Positions 41,013-52,480 of a stretch of 64,000 bases of DNA are shown in pieces. A program made the position numbers and the translations under genes. The notes under the pieces were generated by a model that worked only from the letters and a program-made list of their open reading frames with translations, was not told the origin of the DNA and did no database searches. Positions within the stretch are counted from its first letter, which is position 1, and every line of letters starts with the position of its first letter. The DNA is taken from assembly GCA_914767885.1 (NCBI GenBank), contig CAJZBQ010000053.1:1648501-1712500 (forward strand), written 5' to 3'. The DNA is from Blepharisma stoltei (lineage: Eukaryota > Ciliophora > Heterotrichea > Heterotrichida > Blepharismidae).

Positions 41013-44000
41013 TTAATAGCCTCTTTCACGGTCTGTCAAGAAAATAGAGCCAATGACTGAAGAAAACCACCCTCCCTGCTGCTCAGACTCCACTATAGGT
41101 TCTTCTAGAGCTTTTTCTTCAGTCTTATGCTTTATTCCAGTCGCCATTTCTTGTATGAGGTTTTGGAATTGTTCTTTGATTACTGCAATTTCTTCGTCTT
41201 TTTCTTTCAATCTTTTCTCAAGATCATATGATTTTGTTTCCAATAACAATTTTTCATAATAGGATTTTTGGTTTTCGAGGTTTGTGCGATTATCATTTTG
41301 GTTTTCTCTTATTTTATCGAATAAAGCTTCAATTTCTGCGTTGAGATTTGCTATTTTTTCATGTAAAATTTCTTTATCTTCTTCGAGTTCTTTAATCTTA
41401 GCTTCAAGCTCATATTTTTCGCTCTGCAGTGTGTCATTTTCTTCTTTGTTTATTTGTTTTTCAGAAAGATTGTTGATTTCTTCATAAGATTTTGAGAGTT
41501 CGTAGTCTTTTTGTTGAATTTGATATTGGAGATCTTCTATTTTTCCTTCTAATTCGTTTACTTTGTTATTTATTTCTCTTTTATGAGCTTTCTTCAGGGC
41601 TAATTTTTGTTCTAAGAGTGACATTTCTTGTTTCAATTTAGACTTTTCCTCAGACAAAGCTAATAAGTTTTGCTTGATTTCTTTATTTTCAGCTATTGAT
41701 TTTCCGATTTCATTTTCTAATCGTTGCAATTGGCTTTTAAGCTGCACATTTTCATTGATTAAATGGTCATCATTTTTTTCTTTTTTATCTGAAAATTCTT
41801 GAATTTCTTGCTGTAGATTCATCTTATATCTCCTCTTTATTATTGAAGCATTTTAGTTGAAAAGATTTAATTTTTTTTTTAAAAATAAAAATTTGTAAAT
41901 ATTTAAAATGAAAAATTAGGAATAAAATTATGTTTAAGAATGCTAATATTTAAATATAATATATTTAGCTAGAGATTTCATTATTATAATGATTAAGTCA
42001 TAAATAGAGATTTTACCAATGGTTTATCTCGCTAATTAGGGAGAGGAGTTAGCAATTTTTTCATTTTTAAGTTCTTGCTCTAACATAAGAATTCTTTGAT
42101 TTTTGTCAAGCAAAATGTTTTTTATTTCATCTATTTCTGATTCCTTTTCTGATATACTGTTCTGCAGCTCTAATAAATAGTCTTCTTGGCTTGCAGTGTT
42201 TTCTTTATGTTCTTCAAACGCAGTGACTGTGTCTTCATAGTATTGCTTATTTTCAGATGCTTCAGTTTTATATATTTCAATTTCTATCTCAAATTTTTTT
42301 CTTTCATTTATAAGGATTTGTTCATAGTGGGCTTTAATATCTTCTAACTCCTTCCTATCAGAATTAATTTGGTTTGTTAATTTTTCTATTTCCCCTTCGT
42401 ATTTTGATTGTATGCTAGCTAACTCTGCTTGATTATTTTCATTATTTCTTTGTATATAATCAGCTAAATTTTCATTTTTCAGCTGCAGATCAGAGTTTTC
42501 TTCAATTTTTGCATCAAGTTCACTTTCGAGGCCTTTTAATTCATCATGTAGCTCATCTTTTTCTTTTTGGATATTTTGTTTAAGAGTTTCAAGGTCTTTT
42601 TGATAATTTTCTATTTCAGTTTCATAAGAGATTATTTGACTTTGATAATTTCTTACTGTATCTGATTGGTTTTCTTGCAAATTCTTTAAGTTTTCTTCTT
42701 GTGTGCTATTTTGCGCTTCAAGAATATCTACTTTTTCTTCAAAAAGCTTTATTTCTGACTGCAATAATAGAATTCTTTCATCTCTATCTACTATACTTTG
42801 CTGGATTTCAATATAATCGACATTAATTTTTTGGTAATTTTGATTGAGTTTTTCATAATCTTCTTTTATATTTTTTAGCTCAAAAATTTCTTTATTTTTA
42901 TCGTTAATTTGTGTCACAAGAATCTTGTTTTCTGAGGTTAATTTTTCTAGTTTTTCTGATAGATTATTTATTTTGTTTTCTAACTCATTTTTAGAGCTTT
43001 CAATGATTTCTAACTTCTCTCTCCCATTAGCTAGAGAGCAAAACCATTAGAAAAATCCTATTTCTGGAAAAATGAACTAATTCAAATGCATAATCTATAT
43101 TTTTAACGATTTTGTTAATGATATCTCTAGCTAATTATAATAATTTTTATTTCTTAAAAAAATAAATTTTATAAATTAAATCTGATAATTTAAAATACAT
43201 TATAATCTTAATATAATCCTTTGAATAAATTCTTTTTGCTTTCATAAGTGAAATGATTTTTAAAATGTCAAAAAAAAAATTTAAGATGTCATAACTCAAT
43301 TTATATGCAATGACATGCTAAATTTTTTTTTGACATTCTAATAAAATTTTGAAAAAATTAACCTTCCTTGTTTAGCAAGCAGAAAAATTTAGTCTGCTAA
43401 CCAAGGAAAGGAGTAAATTCAAATCTTTTTCATTTAGCTCTTTATCTTTTTGTGAAATTATTGAAATATAATTTTTATTTTCTTCATCTGATTTGCGTAA
43501 TAAATCTGAAATTTGTTTATCTTTTAAGCTAATTTCACTTTCTAGCTCTGCCCTTTCTCTTTCTAATGAATTTATAGCATCTTTGAAATTTTTATTTTTC
43601 TTTTCACTTTCTTCAAATTTCTTTGAAATCTCATCAACTGCTTTTTGTAATTTTGTTTCCTTAATATTTGCCTCTGTCAGCTCTGCTGAATATTTTTTCT
43701 CTATAATTTTTGCTTCTTCTAAATTTTTTGAAACCTCATCAATGGTTTTTTGTAATTTATTTTCTCTCACACCTGCTTCAGCCAAATCAGCTAAATTTTT
43801 TTTCTCCATTATTTTTGCTTCTTCTAATTTTCTATTAACAATTTCATTTTCTTCCTTATAGCTAGCAATTTTATTTATATAATTTTTGATTTCTTCATGA
43901 TAATTTTTTGTTGTGTTTTCAAATTCTGCCTTTTCTCTTTCTGCTTTTTCACTATTTTCATGTTCGATTAAGTGAATTTCGTTTTTAATGTTCTCAATAT

Positions 44001-46791
44001 GCTCATTTGCTTCTCTTAACTCAATCTGCAGTTTATAAATCTGTTCCTTTTGTTTATGCCCTTCTCTCTTTTCTTCAATAAGATAGGTATGAAGCCTAAG
44101 TTTTTCCGTTTCTGCTTGCTGCAGTTGAGCTTGAAGTTCTATCATAGCATCCTCTTTAGGCTCACTCAGCATTTGCATTTTCAAGTTATGAATTTCGTCC
44201 TCTAGTGCTCTTCTATTAGCTTCTAAATTTTTAATTTGCGATAAGGCGTGCTCATAATCTTCTTCTGCTTGTCTCTGCTCAAAAATCGATTTTTTTAAGT
44301 CGACATCAGCCTTGCTTTTGGCTTTACTTAAAATTCCGATTTTCATTTCTTGCTCCTCTACAATCCCCTTTAGCCTTTCTAACTCTTCATTGTTTTCTCG
44401 GCATTGGTCTTTGAACTGTTTTATTTGATTTCTATTAGAAGAAATAGTTTGCTGCAGTCTTTGTCTCTCTTCGTTAAAATACTGCTTATCAAGCTCTTGC
44501 TCATGCCTAAATCTGTCAAGTTGTTTTAATAATGCTGATTTTTGAATATCAAGTTCTTGTATTGTTTCTCTAAATTCTGCTAATTCTAAGTCTTTTGTGC
44601 CAATATAAGATTGCAAAGAAAGTTTTTCATTTTCTAACTTTGCTGCTTGAAGCTGAAGATCACATGTATCAGCTTCTGATGGATTTCCTACGCTAGCTGA
44701 CCTCAAAATTGTATTTTCATGGTTAACTGAAATTAATGCTTTCTGCATATTTATTATTTCTTCTTTTAAAGCAGCTCTGCTTTCTGCTTCAATTTTAAGG
44801 TCCCATTCCAGTTCTTGAATTTTTAATTCATTTTTAGCTCTCAGGTCATTTAAATAAGAAACCTGCTTATAAAGCTCTTCGTTTACTTCTTTCAGCTCTT
44901 CAATTTGATCTTCGCTTTGCTGGGTAAGCTGTCTTAAGGCTGCTTTAAGTTCTGTATTCGTTTCATTAGCTTTAATCTCTTCAAGTTTACTATTTTTTTG
45001 AGTTTCCTCTGGTTGAGGAATCTCAAAGCTTTCGGCTTCTTTATATTCAACTGGATTATTTTCATTTTTATTTTCATTAAAAGCTGCTTCTACATGAATT
45101 AGCTCTTCTTCACCAATAGATACTGCTTCTTTAATTGGCTCTATCATAGAATCATCTTTTATTGGCTCAATTTTGTCTTCTTCTTCTTCTAGATTTTCAT
45201 AATTTTCATTAAAAGCGATTGCTGAGCTTTCTTCGTCTTTTTTTCTGAATTCTTCTATAGGCTCTTCAATATTAGCTGGCTTATAATTCATTTCACTATA
45301 TGAAGATTGTCCTAGAGTGTCGACATAATTAGACCTTTTCCTTGGCTCTGCTGGTTTTGTGAATTCTTTGGGTGGGAGCAATATTTCTTCCTCTTTTGCG
45401 TCCTCTTGGCCTTCTATTACCCACTTTTTTTTAACTTTATCATAGTAAAATCCACCAGAATTCCCCAATTTCATTTCTTTGGGTGGAGGATCGGTAGATG
45501 CAGATTTTGATGAAAAAATTCCTTTGATTTTGGCTCCAAAAGATTTGGGTTGATTCTCAGGGGGAGGAGGAGGAGTTTTTTTGATTGCTCTGATGGTTTG
45601 ATGAAGCGCATTTCGGCGCTCAATCTTTGGTAGGTGAAAACTTGCGAAGTTTGGGATATACTCAAATTCTTGATCAGATTCTAAAGAGCGTGCGGTTGAC
45701 CGACAAGAACTCATAGCTGGTGACACTAGTGGCATAGCAAGATTTAATTGCGACTCTTCGACAATTTCTTCTTTTTCTGGTGTTTCTAAGTCTTTTCTTA
45801 TTCTTACAGATCTGAGTTTTTGCTGTGGTTTTGAATTCATATTTTTATTGATCTTTATTGAAGGTTTATTACTTTCTAATGCTTCTGTCAAAATTTCGAT
45901 GCTTTTTGGCTTGAAATTTGCTACTTCTGCTGTTGCAAACTCTTTTAACTGATCAAACTGCTCTTTGACTAATTCTGAGATTTTTTTCTGGTCATCTTTC
46001 AACTCTTCGATTTTCCCTTCTAAAACCCTTTTCATATTCATCTTTTTATTAAGAAATTCATATTTGCTATTATTTCCTTGGCATCCCAGCTGTGATTGTC
46101 TATGAATTTCATTATGAACGATAACTTGTGAAGATTTTTCTGCAGATTCTATTTTTGTTTGAATTTCTGCTTCAGATTTTGGTGTTTGAATTTGAGTATT
46201 TTTATCAGTTAAAATTTTTATCTCAGTTTGGCTAAAATTTTCTTTATTTGAAATTATTGAAGCTGCTTGAATTTCTTTTTCAGCCTGAAGTTTTATGAAT
46301 TTTTGATGACTAAGAGCTTCCATTTTTAGCTCTTCTATACATTGAGTGCCTTTTTCAGTGGCTTTTGGACGCACTTGGATGGACTTTTCTTTCAGGTTGA
46401 AAATAGAAAAGTCTGTTTGTGACTTAGATTTTGAGCTGGAAACTTCTGTTTGGGTAAAACTCGATTCTGAGGGGCTACAATTTTGGGTAGATGAATCAAC
46501 TCCTTTTACACGAATTTGGGATGCTACACTCGCTTGGGATACTTGTGTTTGGATTTCTTCATCTAATAGCTTTTTATATGCAATTTCTATTGTTTGGATT
46601 TCTTTGCTTACTAAGTCTTCCACATTGAATCCTCTTCTACTGGCGACTCTCAAATACATTTTTTCCAGCTTTGAAATCTTGAAGCCTCTTTGCTCATATT
46701 TTTCCGTCATTAATTCAAGCTCATTGAGTAGTGAATTTTTCTCTTCCATCAGCTTAGCAACCACAGTGTTTGGGTCTATCTCTAATTCCAT
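41013..46791 (-). CDS. Large coiled-coil protein, 1,716 aa
   Basis: ATG 46791 to TAA 41013; removing IESs 43011-43413 and 41825-42049 leaves 5,151 nt. Residues 1-90 form a first helical segment (MELEIDPNTVVAKLMEEKN..). Residues about 90-600 are low-complexity with repeated (T)QT/IQT motifs, Pro-rich PPPPP stretch and acidic patches. From about 620 to the C-terminus (..GGWFSSVIGSIF) it is a nearly continuous, Glu/Lys-rich coiled coil. The arrangement fits a golgin, basal-body or cortical scaffold protein, but no specific domain was recognised. The frame agreement over both IESs, within heptad patterns, supports one gene. Confidence 0.8.
41825..42049 (-). mobile_element. IES 20, decayed MITE family A, inverted
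   Basis: TA 41825-41826 and TA 42050-42051. The core TTTAGCTAGAGATTTCATTAT and the segment ATTTTACCAATGGTTTATCTCGCT match other copies; termini are eroded (TCTCCTCTTTA.. / ..TTAGGGAGAGGAG). Removal of 225 bp joins ..NEKIAK to MNLQQEIQE. Confidence 0.72.
43011..43413 (+). mobile_element. IES 21, diverged relative of MITE family A
   Basis: TA 43011-43012 then ACTTCTCTCTCCCATTAGCTA; TA 43414-43415 preceded by a hairpin (CCTTCCTTGTTTAGCA.. / ..TGCTAACCAAGGAAAGG). The stretch AGCAAAACCATTAGAAAAATCC matches family A just inside the left end, but the hairpin arms are different, so this is a separate subfamily. Excision of 403 bp continues the coiled coil. Confidence 0.8.
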
Positions 46792-46890
46792 TCGATATTA
46801 ATCAATAATAAAGATTAAATATTTCTTCTAAATTTTAAATAATTCATATAAAAGCATTGACAAAATACATAGAAAAAATATTTTTTATAA

Positions 46891-48516
46891 ATGTCTTGCA
46901 TAAGAAGACTATCGACAATAGGGAAAAGATATTTCTCTAAAAACTGGAATTATAATCAATTTGTCGATGAAGTCTTCAAAAATGATCTTTTTTTACAAGT
47001 AATTTTCCCTCAAAGAGATGAGTATGCGGAGGAAATTAGCATAAAAAATTTCACAGACAAAATCATTGACTCAGCATTTATAAGACCACCAAAATTGGAG
47101 CATGAGCTTGAAAGAATTGTCAGGACTGAAGGAATATATAAATCTGAAGAATTTGCCAAGCTTAATAATGACGATTTCATACAAAAAATTCTTAAACCTT
47201 CTCCCGAAGCTGTGGCCAGATTTCAAGCTTATCGTCCTCCATCTCAAGATGATTTTCTTCTGCAAAAAGGAAAAGAAGCAGGGGTTAAATTTATCACAGG
47301 CTCCTCCAGTATAACTTCAGCAATGCAGCAGATTTACTATACAATCTCCAATTTCAAGTCTCCAGATGTGACTGGCTTAGCAAAAAATTACGATAACCAG
47401 AATATGAACTATATGTCTGCCTATAGGAAGCCTACAACTTTAATGCTAAGAAAAGTGGATCAAAATTTATATGCCATTGATGGAGATCATGGACCTTTAC
47501 CCACTTCCAATGAAGCTTTGACCACAATGGGGATTGTGTTGGAGACTATGTTTACTACTGAAAAAGAATTATTTAAAAGAGTTATGGACCCAACCGTAGA
47601 AATCTCAAAAGAAGACATGGAAATTTTACATTCATCCAGCAGGTCTTACAGATATAGGCAGCTAGGGAATATTTTAGTACGTTCACAGATTGATTGTGAG
47701 TCAGTCTCAGAAACTGGCGAATATTTTGTATTTGAAATAAAGACCCGAGCATGTGCTCCTATCAGATATGATGTCAAAAATTGGGAAAATTATTTAGACT
47801 ATAAAATTGAAACACGAACAGGAGTCCATTCTTCATATGAAAGAGAATATTTTGATTTATGCAGAAGCATTCTATTAAAATACTTTTTCCAAATAAAAAT
47901 GGGGAGAATGGACGGAGCGTTTGTAGCGTATCATAACTTGCAAGAGCTGTTTGGATATGAGTATATGAGGCTTGAAGAAATGGAAAAAAGGCTTTTTGGG
48001 GGGAGTGATTTTGCTGACCAAATATTGAAAAGCTGTGCATGCATTCTTCAAGATGCACTGCAAGATGCTATTGCTTTGTTTCCAAATGATCCAATGCTTA
48101 AAATCGGTTTTTATGCTATGTATAGGTCAGATGAACTTTTTATTACTATTGAAAGATTTGATGAAATGGAGCAATGGAATGACCATACTAAACAAATTGA
48201 AGGAATCGAAGATGAGCTTGACTATTATGAAGCCTTTCACCCAGGAAAAACTGCTTATACGCTTGGCCGACGATTTTACCCTCACATTAATGGAATACTC
48301 CAAAAAGAGCCGCTTTTCTTGGAGCCTGGTGACAAATTTTCCATAAAGCAAATAAAATACACCAAAGGCACCATGGCCTATAATGAATATATGTACTTCT
48401 TGCATTCAGCATATAAAATTGATACTCTAGCCCATCATAAAGACTTTGCTGGGTTGTGGAAGAAATTTAACGATTTTCACATCTACAGGAAACCTTTATA
48501 TAGGGAATCAAGCTAA
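46891..48516 (+). CDS. Pet127-like mitochondrial RNA-processing protein, 541 aa
   Basis: ATG 46891 to TAA 48516, uninterrupted. The start MSCIRRLSTIGKRYFSKN is a basic, Ser/Arg-rich mitochondrial presequence. The body matches the Pet127 family: KLEHELERIV..GIY, ITGSSSITSAMQQIYY, YAIDGD, FEIKTRACAPIRYDV, SSYEREYFDLCRSILLKY and IGRMDG-like KMGRMDGAFVAYHN. FEIKTRA..R is the PD-(D/E)XK nuclease-like core. Yeast Pet127 acts in 5' processing and turnover of mitochondrial RNA; a similar role in this ciliate is inferred. Divergent from the coiled-coil gene (99 bp). Confidence 0.85.
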   Translation: MSCIRRLSTIGKRYFSKNWNYNQFVDEVFKNDLFLQVIFPQRDEYAEEISIKNFTDKIIDSAFIRPPKLEHELERIVRTEGIYKSEEFAKLNNDDFIQKILKPSPEAVARFQAYRPPSQDDFLLQKGKEAGVKFITGSSSITSAMQQIYYTISNFKSPDVTGLAKNYDNQNMNYMSAYRKPTTLMLRKVDQNLYAIDGDHGPLPTSNEALTTMGIVLETMFTTEKELFKRVMDPTVEISKEDMEILHSSSRSYRYRQLGNILVRSQIDCESVSETGEYFVFEIKTRACAPIRYDVKNWENYLDYKIETRTGVHSSYEREYFDLCRSILLKYFFQIKMGRMDGAFVAYHNLQELFGYEYMRLEEMEKRLFGGSDFADQILKSCACILQDALQDAIALFPNDPMLKIGFYAMYRSDELFITIERFDEMEQWNDHTKQIEGIEDELDYYEAFHPGKTAYTLGRRFYPHINGILQKEPLFLEPGDKFSIKQIKYTKGTMAYNEYMYFLHSAYKIDTLAHHKDFAGLWKKFNDFHIYRKPLYRESS

Positions 48517-48534
48517 ATATTAATAATAGACAAA

Positions 48535-50124
48535 TTATGTTTTAGGAGAAAATAGGGAGTTTGAAAAAGATCTTCGGCTTGGCCCAAGGATGTTGCACCT
48601 TAATAATTTCGCTTTAATTGCACTCATTTCTTCAGGAGGCTTTGAAGCTTTTATTTTTTCTGTTTTTTGAGGCTTGTCAAAATGGATAAAGCCTTGTAGC
48701 GATGAGTTAGGAGATAATGCTTTTGCATATGAGTAGCCACTTAAGTCAAAAGATGAAAATCTGTGTCTTGTTTCTTGTCGTGAAATCTGTAAATTATCTT
48801 CGAATTTTGAGAGTTGATCACTCATTAAAGAATTTAGTGATGATTTTCTACGCAGAAAAGAGCTCGCTGGCTTCGGGGAAATCATATAGCTGCCATCCTC
48901 TGTATTTTCGTAGTAAATTGTAGCTGTTGAGCTTTTAAATGGTTTTAAAAAGCAATTAGATCTATGGACTGTTGGTTTAACATCATCGTCTTCAGAAAGA
49001 GATGGCTGGTTGTTTTTTCTTATTGACAATAATAGAGTAGAATTGCTTTGAATGTCTTTTAAGTCCTTAACGATTTTTTCTCTATGAAGTTCTTTTATTT
49101 TATTATAGTCCATAAATTGGTTTAATGCGTCTTCTGATCGTATCCTGCGCTTGAATTCTAGCTTAGATATAGAGAGCATTTCCACAGTTTCTGAATAGCA
49201 CTTACAGCTAGTAAGTCTATTTGTGCCTTTAATAATTTCTTCGTGGCCAACAAACTCTCCTTTGCTTTTTATTGCAAGTCTTGCTTGCTGGAACTTGCTT
49301 TTTTTCTTTATAAATTTAGGTCTTCCATATTGATTTGATTTTGTGTCCATTATAGGCAACTCTATGCTTACTTTTCTATAGAGTTCTACTTCTCCTTTTG
49401 TAATTATATACACATCTTTTGGCGAATCATTTTCTCTATAAATCACTTGGTTTCTCTTAAAAGAAATCGGAGTAAAATAATAACTTAGCTTTACAAGCTC
49501 TCTTTTTGCCCATTTTGAAAACACCGGCAAAGAGCCTAAAAACTCAATTAAATCATCCAGCTTTGTAGTGGAATTTTCTCCTAAAATACGTAAATAGTCA
49601 TGTTTTTCTAAAATCGCAAAATGAGTATTTGTATCACAAATAATAGTAGCTGCACGCGGTTGACTTTTTAGTAACGCAAGCTCTCCAAAAGAGCAGCCAG
49701 CTTCTAGTGTAGAGACTTGCATTAGCTGAGTCTCTTCTTCAGAAATAACAGTTGGGACGAGAACTTTTACAGTTCCATTAAGAATAACATAAAATAAGTC
49801 GCCTTGGTCGCCAACATTGAAAACAACATCATTCTTGTTTTTAAATAAATAATGCATGTATTGACAGCATGATCTGTGAGCACTTTCATTTATTTCGTTT
49901 CTTATTCTAATAAAGAAAGGGACGTCTTGAGTTATTGTTACAAGAGTTTTCAAAAAATTCGAGGACCTGCTTGTGGGAGAAGTATTTAGAATTGTTATAA
50001 CTTTCATCAGTGAAGGAGAAATTCCAAGGGCAGTTTTAGAGAATGATGCGAAAAGAGGGGTGATTGGGGTTAATTGATCTTTTATGTTAGGTGTATTTTG
50101 AGATGATGATCTGCTATGAGACAT
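48535..50124 (-). CDS. Protein with two cyclic-nucleotide-binding domains, 529 aa
   Basis: ATG 50124 to a stop at 48535, uninterrupted. Domain 1 (about residues 88-185) has VFNVGDQGDLFYVILNGTVKV and the phosphate-binding cassette FGELALLKSQPRAAT with the key Glu and Arg. Domain 2 (about 210-325) is recognisable (VIYRENDSPKDVYIITKGEVELY) but its cassette GEFVGHEEIIKG..TSCKC lacks the Arg, so it may not bind nucleotide. A disordered Ser-rich tail of about 170 residues follows. No kinase domain or PKA-R inhibitor sequence was seen. It may act downstream of the cyclase in this window, but linkage is not evidence. Confidence 0.88.
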   Translation of the reverse strand: MSHSRSSSQNTPNIKDQLTPITPLFASFSKTALGISPSLMKVITILNTSPTSRSSNFLKTLVTITQDVPFFIRIRNEINESAHRSCCQYMHYLFKNKNDVVFNVGDQGDLFYVILNGTVKVLVPTVISEEETQLMQVSTLEAGCSFGELALLKSQPRAATIICDTNTHFAILEKHDYLRILGENSTTKLDDLIEFLGSLPVFSKWAKRELVKLSYYFTPISFKRNQVIYRENDSPKDVYIITKGEVELYRKVSIELPIMDTKSNQYGRPKFIKKKSKFQQARLAIKSKGEFVGHEEIIKGTNRLTSCKCYSETVEMLSISKLEFKRRIRSEDALNQFMDYNKIKELHREKIVKDLKDIQSNSTLLLSIRKNNQPSLSEDDDVKPTVHRSNCFLKPFKSSTATIYYENTEDGSYMISPKPASSFLRRKSSLNSLMSDQLSKFEDNLQISRQETRHRFSSFDLSGYSYAKALSPNSSLQGFIHFDKPQKTEKIKASKPPEEMSAIKAKLLRCNILGPSRRSFSNSLFSPKT

Positions 50125-50733
50125 TTTTTAATAAATTTTAAGGATGATTAAATTTAAACGCCATACGAAAATCTGTAATTCTTTACAAATTTTAAATTAT
50201 TAATTAAAAAAGTATTTATCAAGTAAGAGAGTTTTTTAAAAGTTCTTGGATGCCGAACAATATTGCAGGTCTGTTTGCTACTGTGGAGAAATACCCAAAA
50301 TCTGTATAAGTTATCGAAGTAGCGTCGCTGCTAGCGAATATAAAAGTAGTTTGCTATTATGGAATGATACCACCACATGCAATAAAGTATAAATAAAATT
50401 CAATTATTATTTAGTGCAATTATGCAATTTTATTTGATTGAAAGCTATATGTGAGGAGAAATCTATGAAAGCGAAATCGGAAGTTACATGAATTGGAGAC
50501 TAGCAGGAAGAGAACCAACAATATATTGCTGAGATTCACAAGTGTATTATTCATATACAGAATTAACTTCATGTTTAAATTGAAATAAAATATTATACTA
50601 ATCTAGTTTCATGCTACGTTAAAGAACTTTTAAATCAATTTTTATTTATATTATTAATAAATTATTTGCCATTTATAATGATCAAATAACATATAGAAAT
50701 TTATATTTTAACTATAGCTTCAGTAATTTGATT
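50125..50733. other. Intergenic with possible small ORFs
   Basis: AT-rich with two competing open frames in 50250-50600 when TGA is Trp (see the next entry). No IES end signatures recognised. Confidence 0.4.
50422..50601 (+). CDS. Possible 59-aa protein
   Basis: ATG 50422 to TAA 50601 contains three in-frame TGAs that would be Trp (SYMWGE, YCWDSQ, LNWNK). The composition (Tyr, Trp, Glu, Ser) is protein-like. A second frame over the same stretch is also open, so the call is weak. Confidence 0.25.
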
Positions 50734-52480
50734 TTATTTCGGAATTTCTACTGGCTCATCATAAATATTTAATTTTTTTCTTGCTATTGCTGGGCCTCCT
50801 CCATATATTGTATAATAAGCTTGCCATACTTTTTCATTAACTCCTCGATAATGAGCTACTGGCTTCAGCTTCAACTTAAGTTGTTGCATTGTAGCAGGGT
50901 CTAAAAATAACGAATCATTCGAAATTTTTCCTGGTGGGAGCGTCCCTATCTCTTTATTGGGTGAATTTTGTGCCATATTCGGTGATGGTTTATTAAAAAT
51001 AAAACTTTTCCATTCAGCTATTCACTCCGCATTAATTATATACCAAACTCCTGTATTTCCCGACTCATTGTCCAGCTCGCTTATCATCTCTAATTCAGTA
51101 TTCCTCCTCAATTGAATTTCGTTTAATTCTTTCTCAGTCACATTATTTGGATTTTTCAAAAAATTAGGATAAGTCTCAATTTTTCTGAAGCTTTTACAGT
51201 TGAAACACTGAATTTCTCCATCGATATTTTTGCTATTGCAGGAGTGACAATCCCAATTTTCGCTTTGTTTTTCTTCTACATGGATTTCATATGACTGTGC
51301 TATTACATCTTTTAGGGATTCATAACAAGCTCTGTTGATACTTAGTGTCAAAATGTTTATATCTGGAGATATTTCTGGGCTTGGGATAGAAATTTCAGCT
51401 AAAATTTTTGGGATTTCTTCAGCCCAGCTCACTATTTGTTCATCTTTTAAAGATTCTAAATCTAGTAAACGAGCTTCAAATTCTCTTAAACTTCCTTGGA
51501 TGGTTTCCAATGAAGTTAGTTTAAATTCTGCTTCTTCTTGCTGTTGCTGTAGCATTTGATTTAAGTTGGTTTTGGCGTCATTATAAATTTTCTGAAGGCT
51601 TTTTTTGAGCATCTGGAAGTGCTCTTCTAGTTTTTCTATAGATTTTTGGCTTTCATCACTCCCAAGCCTGCCTAAATTCATCTTCATCCTATTTAAATCA
51701 CTCTTTTTCTTTGTTATATTAGTCAATGCTTCTTCTAAAGAATCTCTCATAAAATTCACTATTTCAGGAAGAGGCTTAATTATTAAACCGAGGTCGGCAA
51801 TTTCCTCTAAACCCTCTCCGTGAGAGAATAAGACATTGAAATAATCATTATTTTTTGAGTTAAAACCCGCCATTCTTGAGGGGAATAACAAATTTTTTAT
51901 GTAGATGATAATTAGTATAATGAATATCTAGCTAATTCTGTTGAATTTTAAATATTTTGCATTTTTAAGTATAAATTTTACAATTAAATTAATTTTAGCT
52001 TTTTCGCAAATTGGATTTTTTTAATAATTTCGGAAAAAAAAATTACTATAAAATTATATATAAAAAAAACCCGGTGAGTAAGCATTCATCACATAGCAAG
52101 CTATACGGTTTTTCTGTATAGGAATGGATAGGCAGATCATGCTCTTCGCAATGTTGACCAAATGTGATCTCATGAGCAAAGGTTTTTACTTTTCTAGCAG
52201 GGCTAAATCCTGGATTAATTGAAGGTCTAGAGCAGACCAAGCTTAGAAGAGAAAAGTTTTTAGGCATAGTGTTTATACATTTGTTTGCATACGAAATATC
52301 TGTATCATTGTATTGCCTTTCAATTGTAAACACATTGGGACTATTGCAGGTCGGACAAATTAGTTGAGATATTGAAAATAATCGATGAGCGCAAGGATCG
52401 CAAAGAGAATGTCCACAATTAAGAATTCTAGGAATAATTTCTTCTGAATTCCAGGTATTTAAGCATTCAGGGCACTCCAT
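50734..52480 (-). CDS. RING / B-box / coiled-coil / RanBP2-zinc-finger / DUSP protein, 491 aa
   Basis: ATG 52480 to TAA 50734; removing IES 51808-52078 leaves 1,476 nt. Domains in order: RING finger (residues 3-46, CPEC..CGHSLCDPCAHRL..CPTC), B-box-like (about 108-134, CEEHDLPIHSY..LLCDEC), coiled coil (about 150-270), RanBP2-type zinc finger (about 315-340, WDCHSCNSKN..CFNC) and a DUSP domain (about 385-488: GVWYIINAEWIAEWKSF .. VWQAYYTIYGGGP). A TGA at 51022 reads as Trp in the DUSP (NAEWIAEW) and would otherwise split off a false 80-aa ORF. The RING suggests E3 ubiquitin ligase activity. A DUSP, usually found in ubiquitin-specific proteases, on a TRIM-like ligase is unusual. Confidence 0.85.
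51808..52078 (+). mobile_element. IES 22, MITE family A with truncated right end
   Basis: TA 51808-51809 then AACCCTCTCCGTGAGAGAATA; TA 52079-52080 preceded only by AAACCCGGTGAG, so the right-end hairpin is lost. The core (ATAATTAGTATAATGAATATC) is clear. Excision (271 bp) joins the B-box ..CDECL to EEIADLGLII. Confidence 0.82.

Noticed and set aside
42955-43425. The variant at 43011 as a separate, unrelated transposon family
   Set aside because: Its left end contains the family A stretch AGCAAAACCATTAGAAAAATCC and the same right-end hairpin layout, so it is better seen as a diverged relative.
43493-43861. Plus-strand frame opposite the coiled-coil gene
   Set aside because: Repetitive Ser/Phe-rich antisense of Glu/Lys coiled-coil codons.
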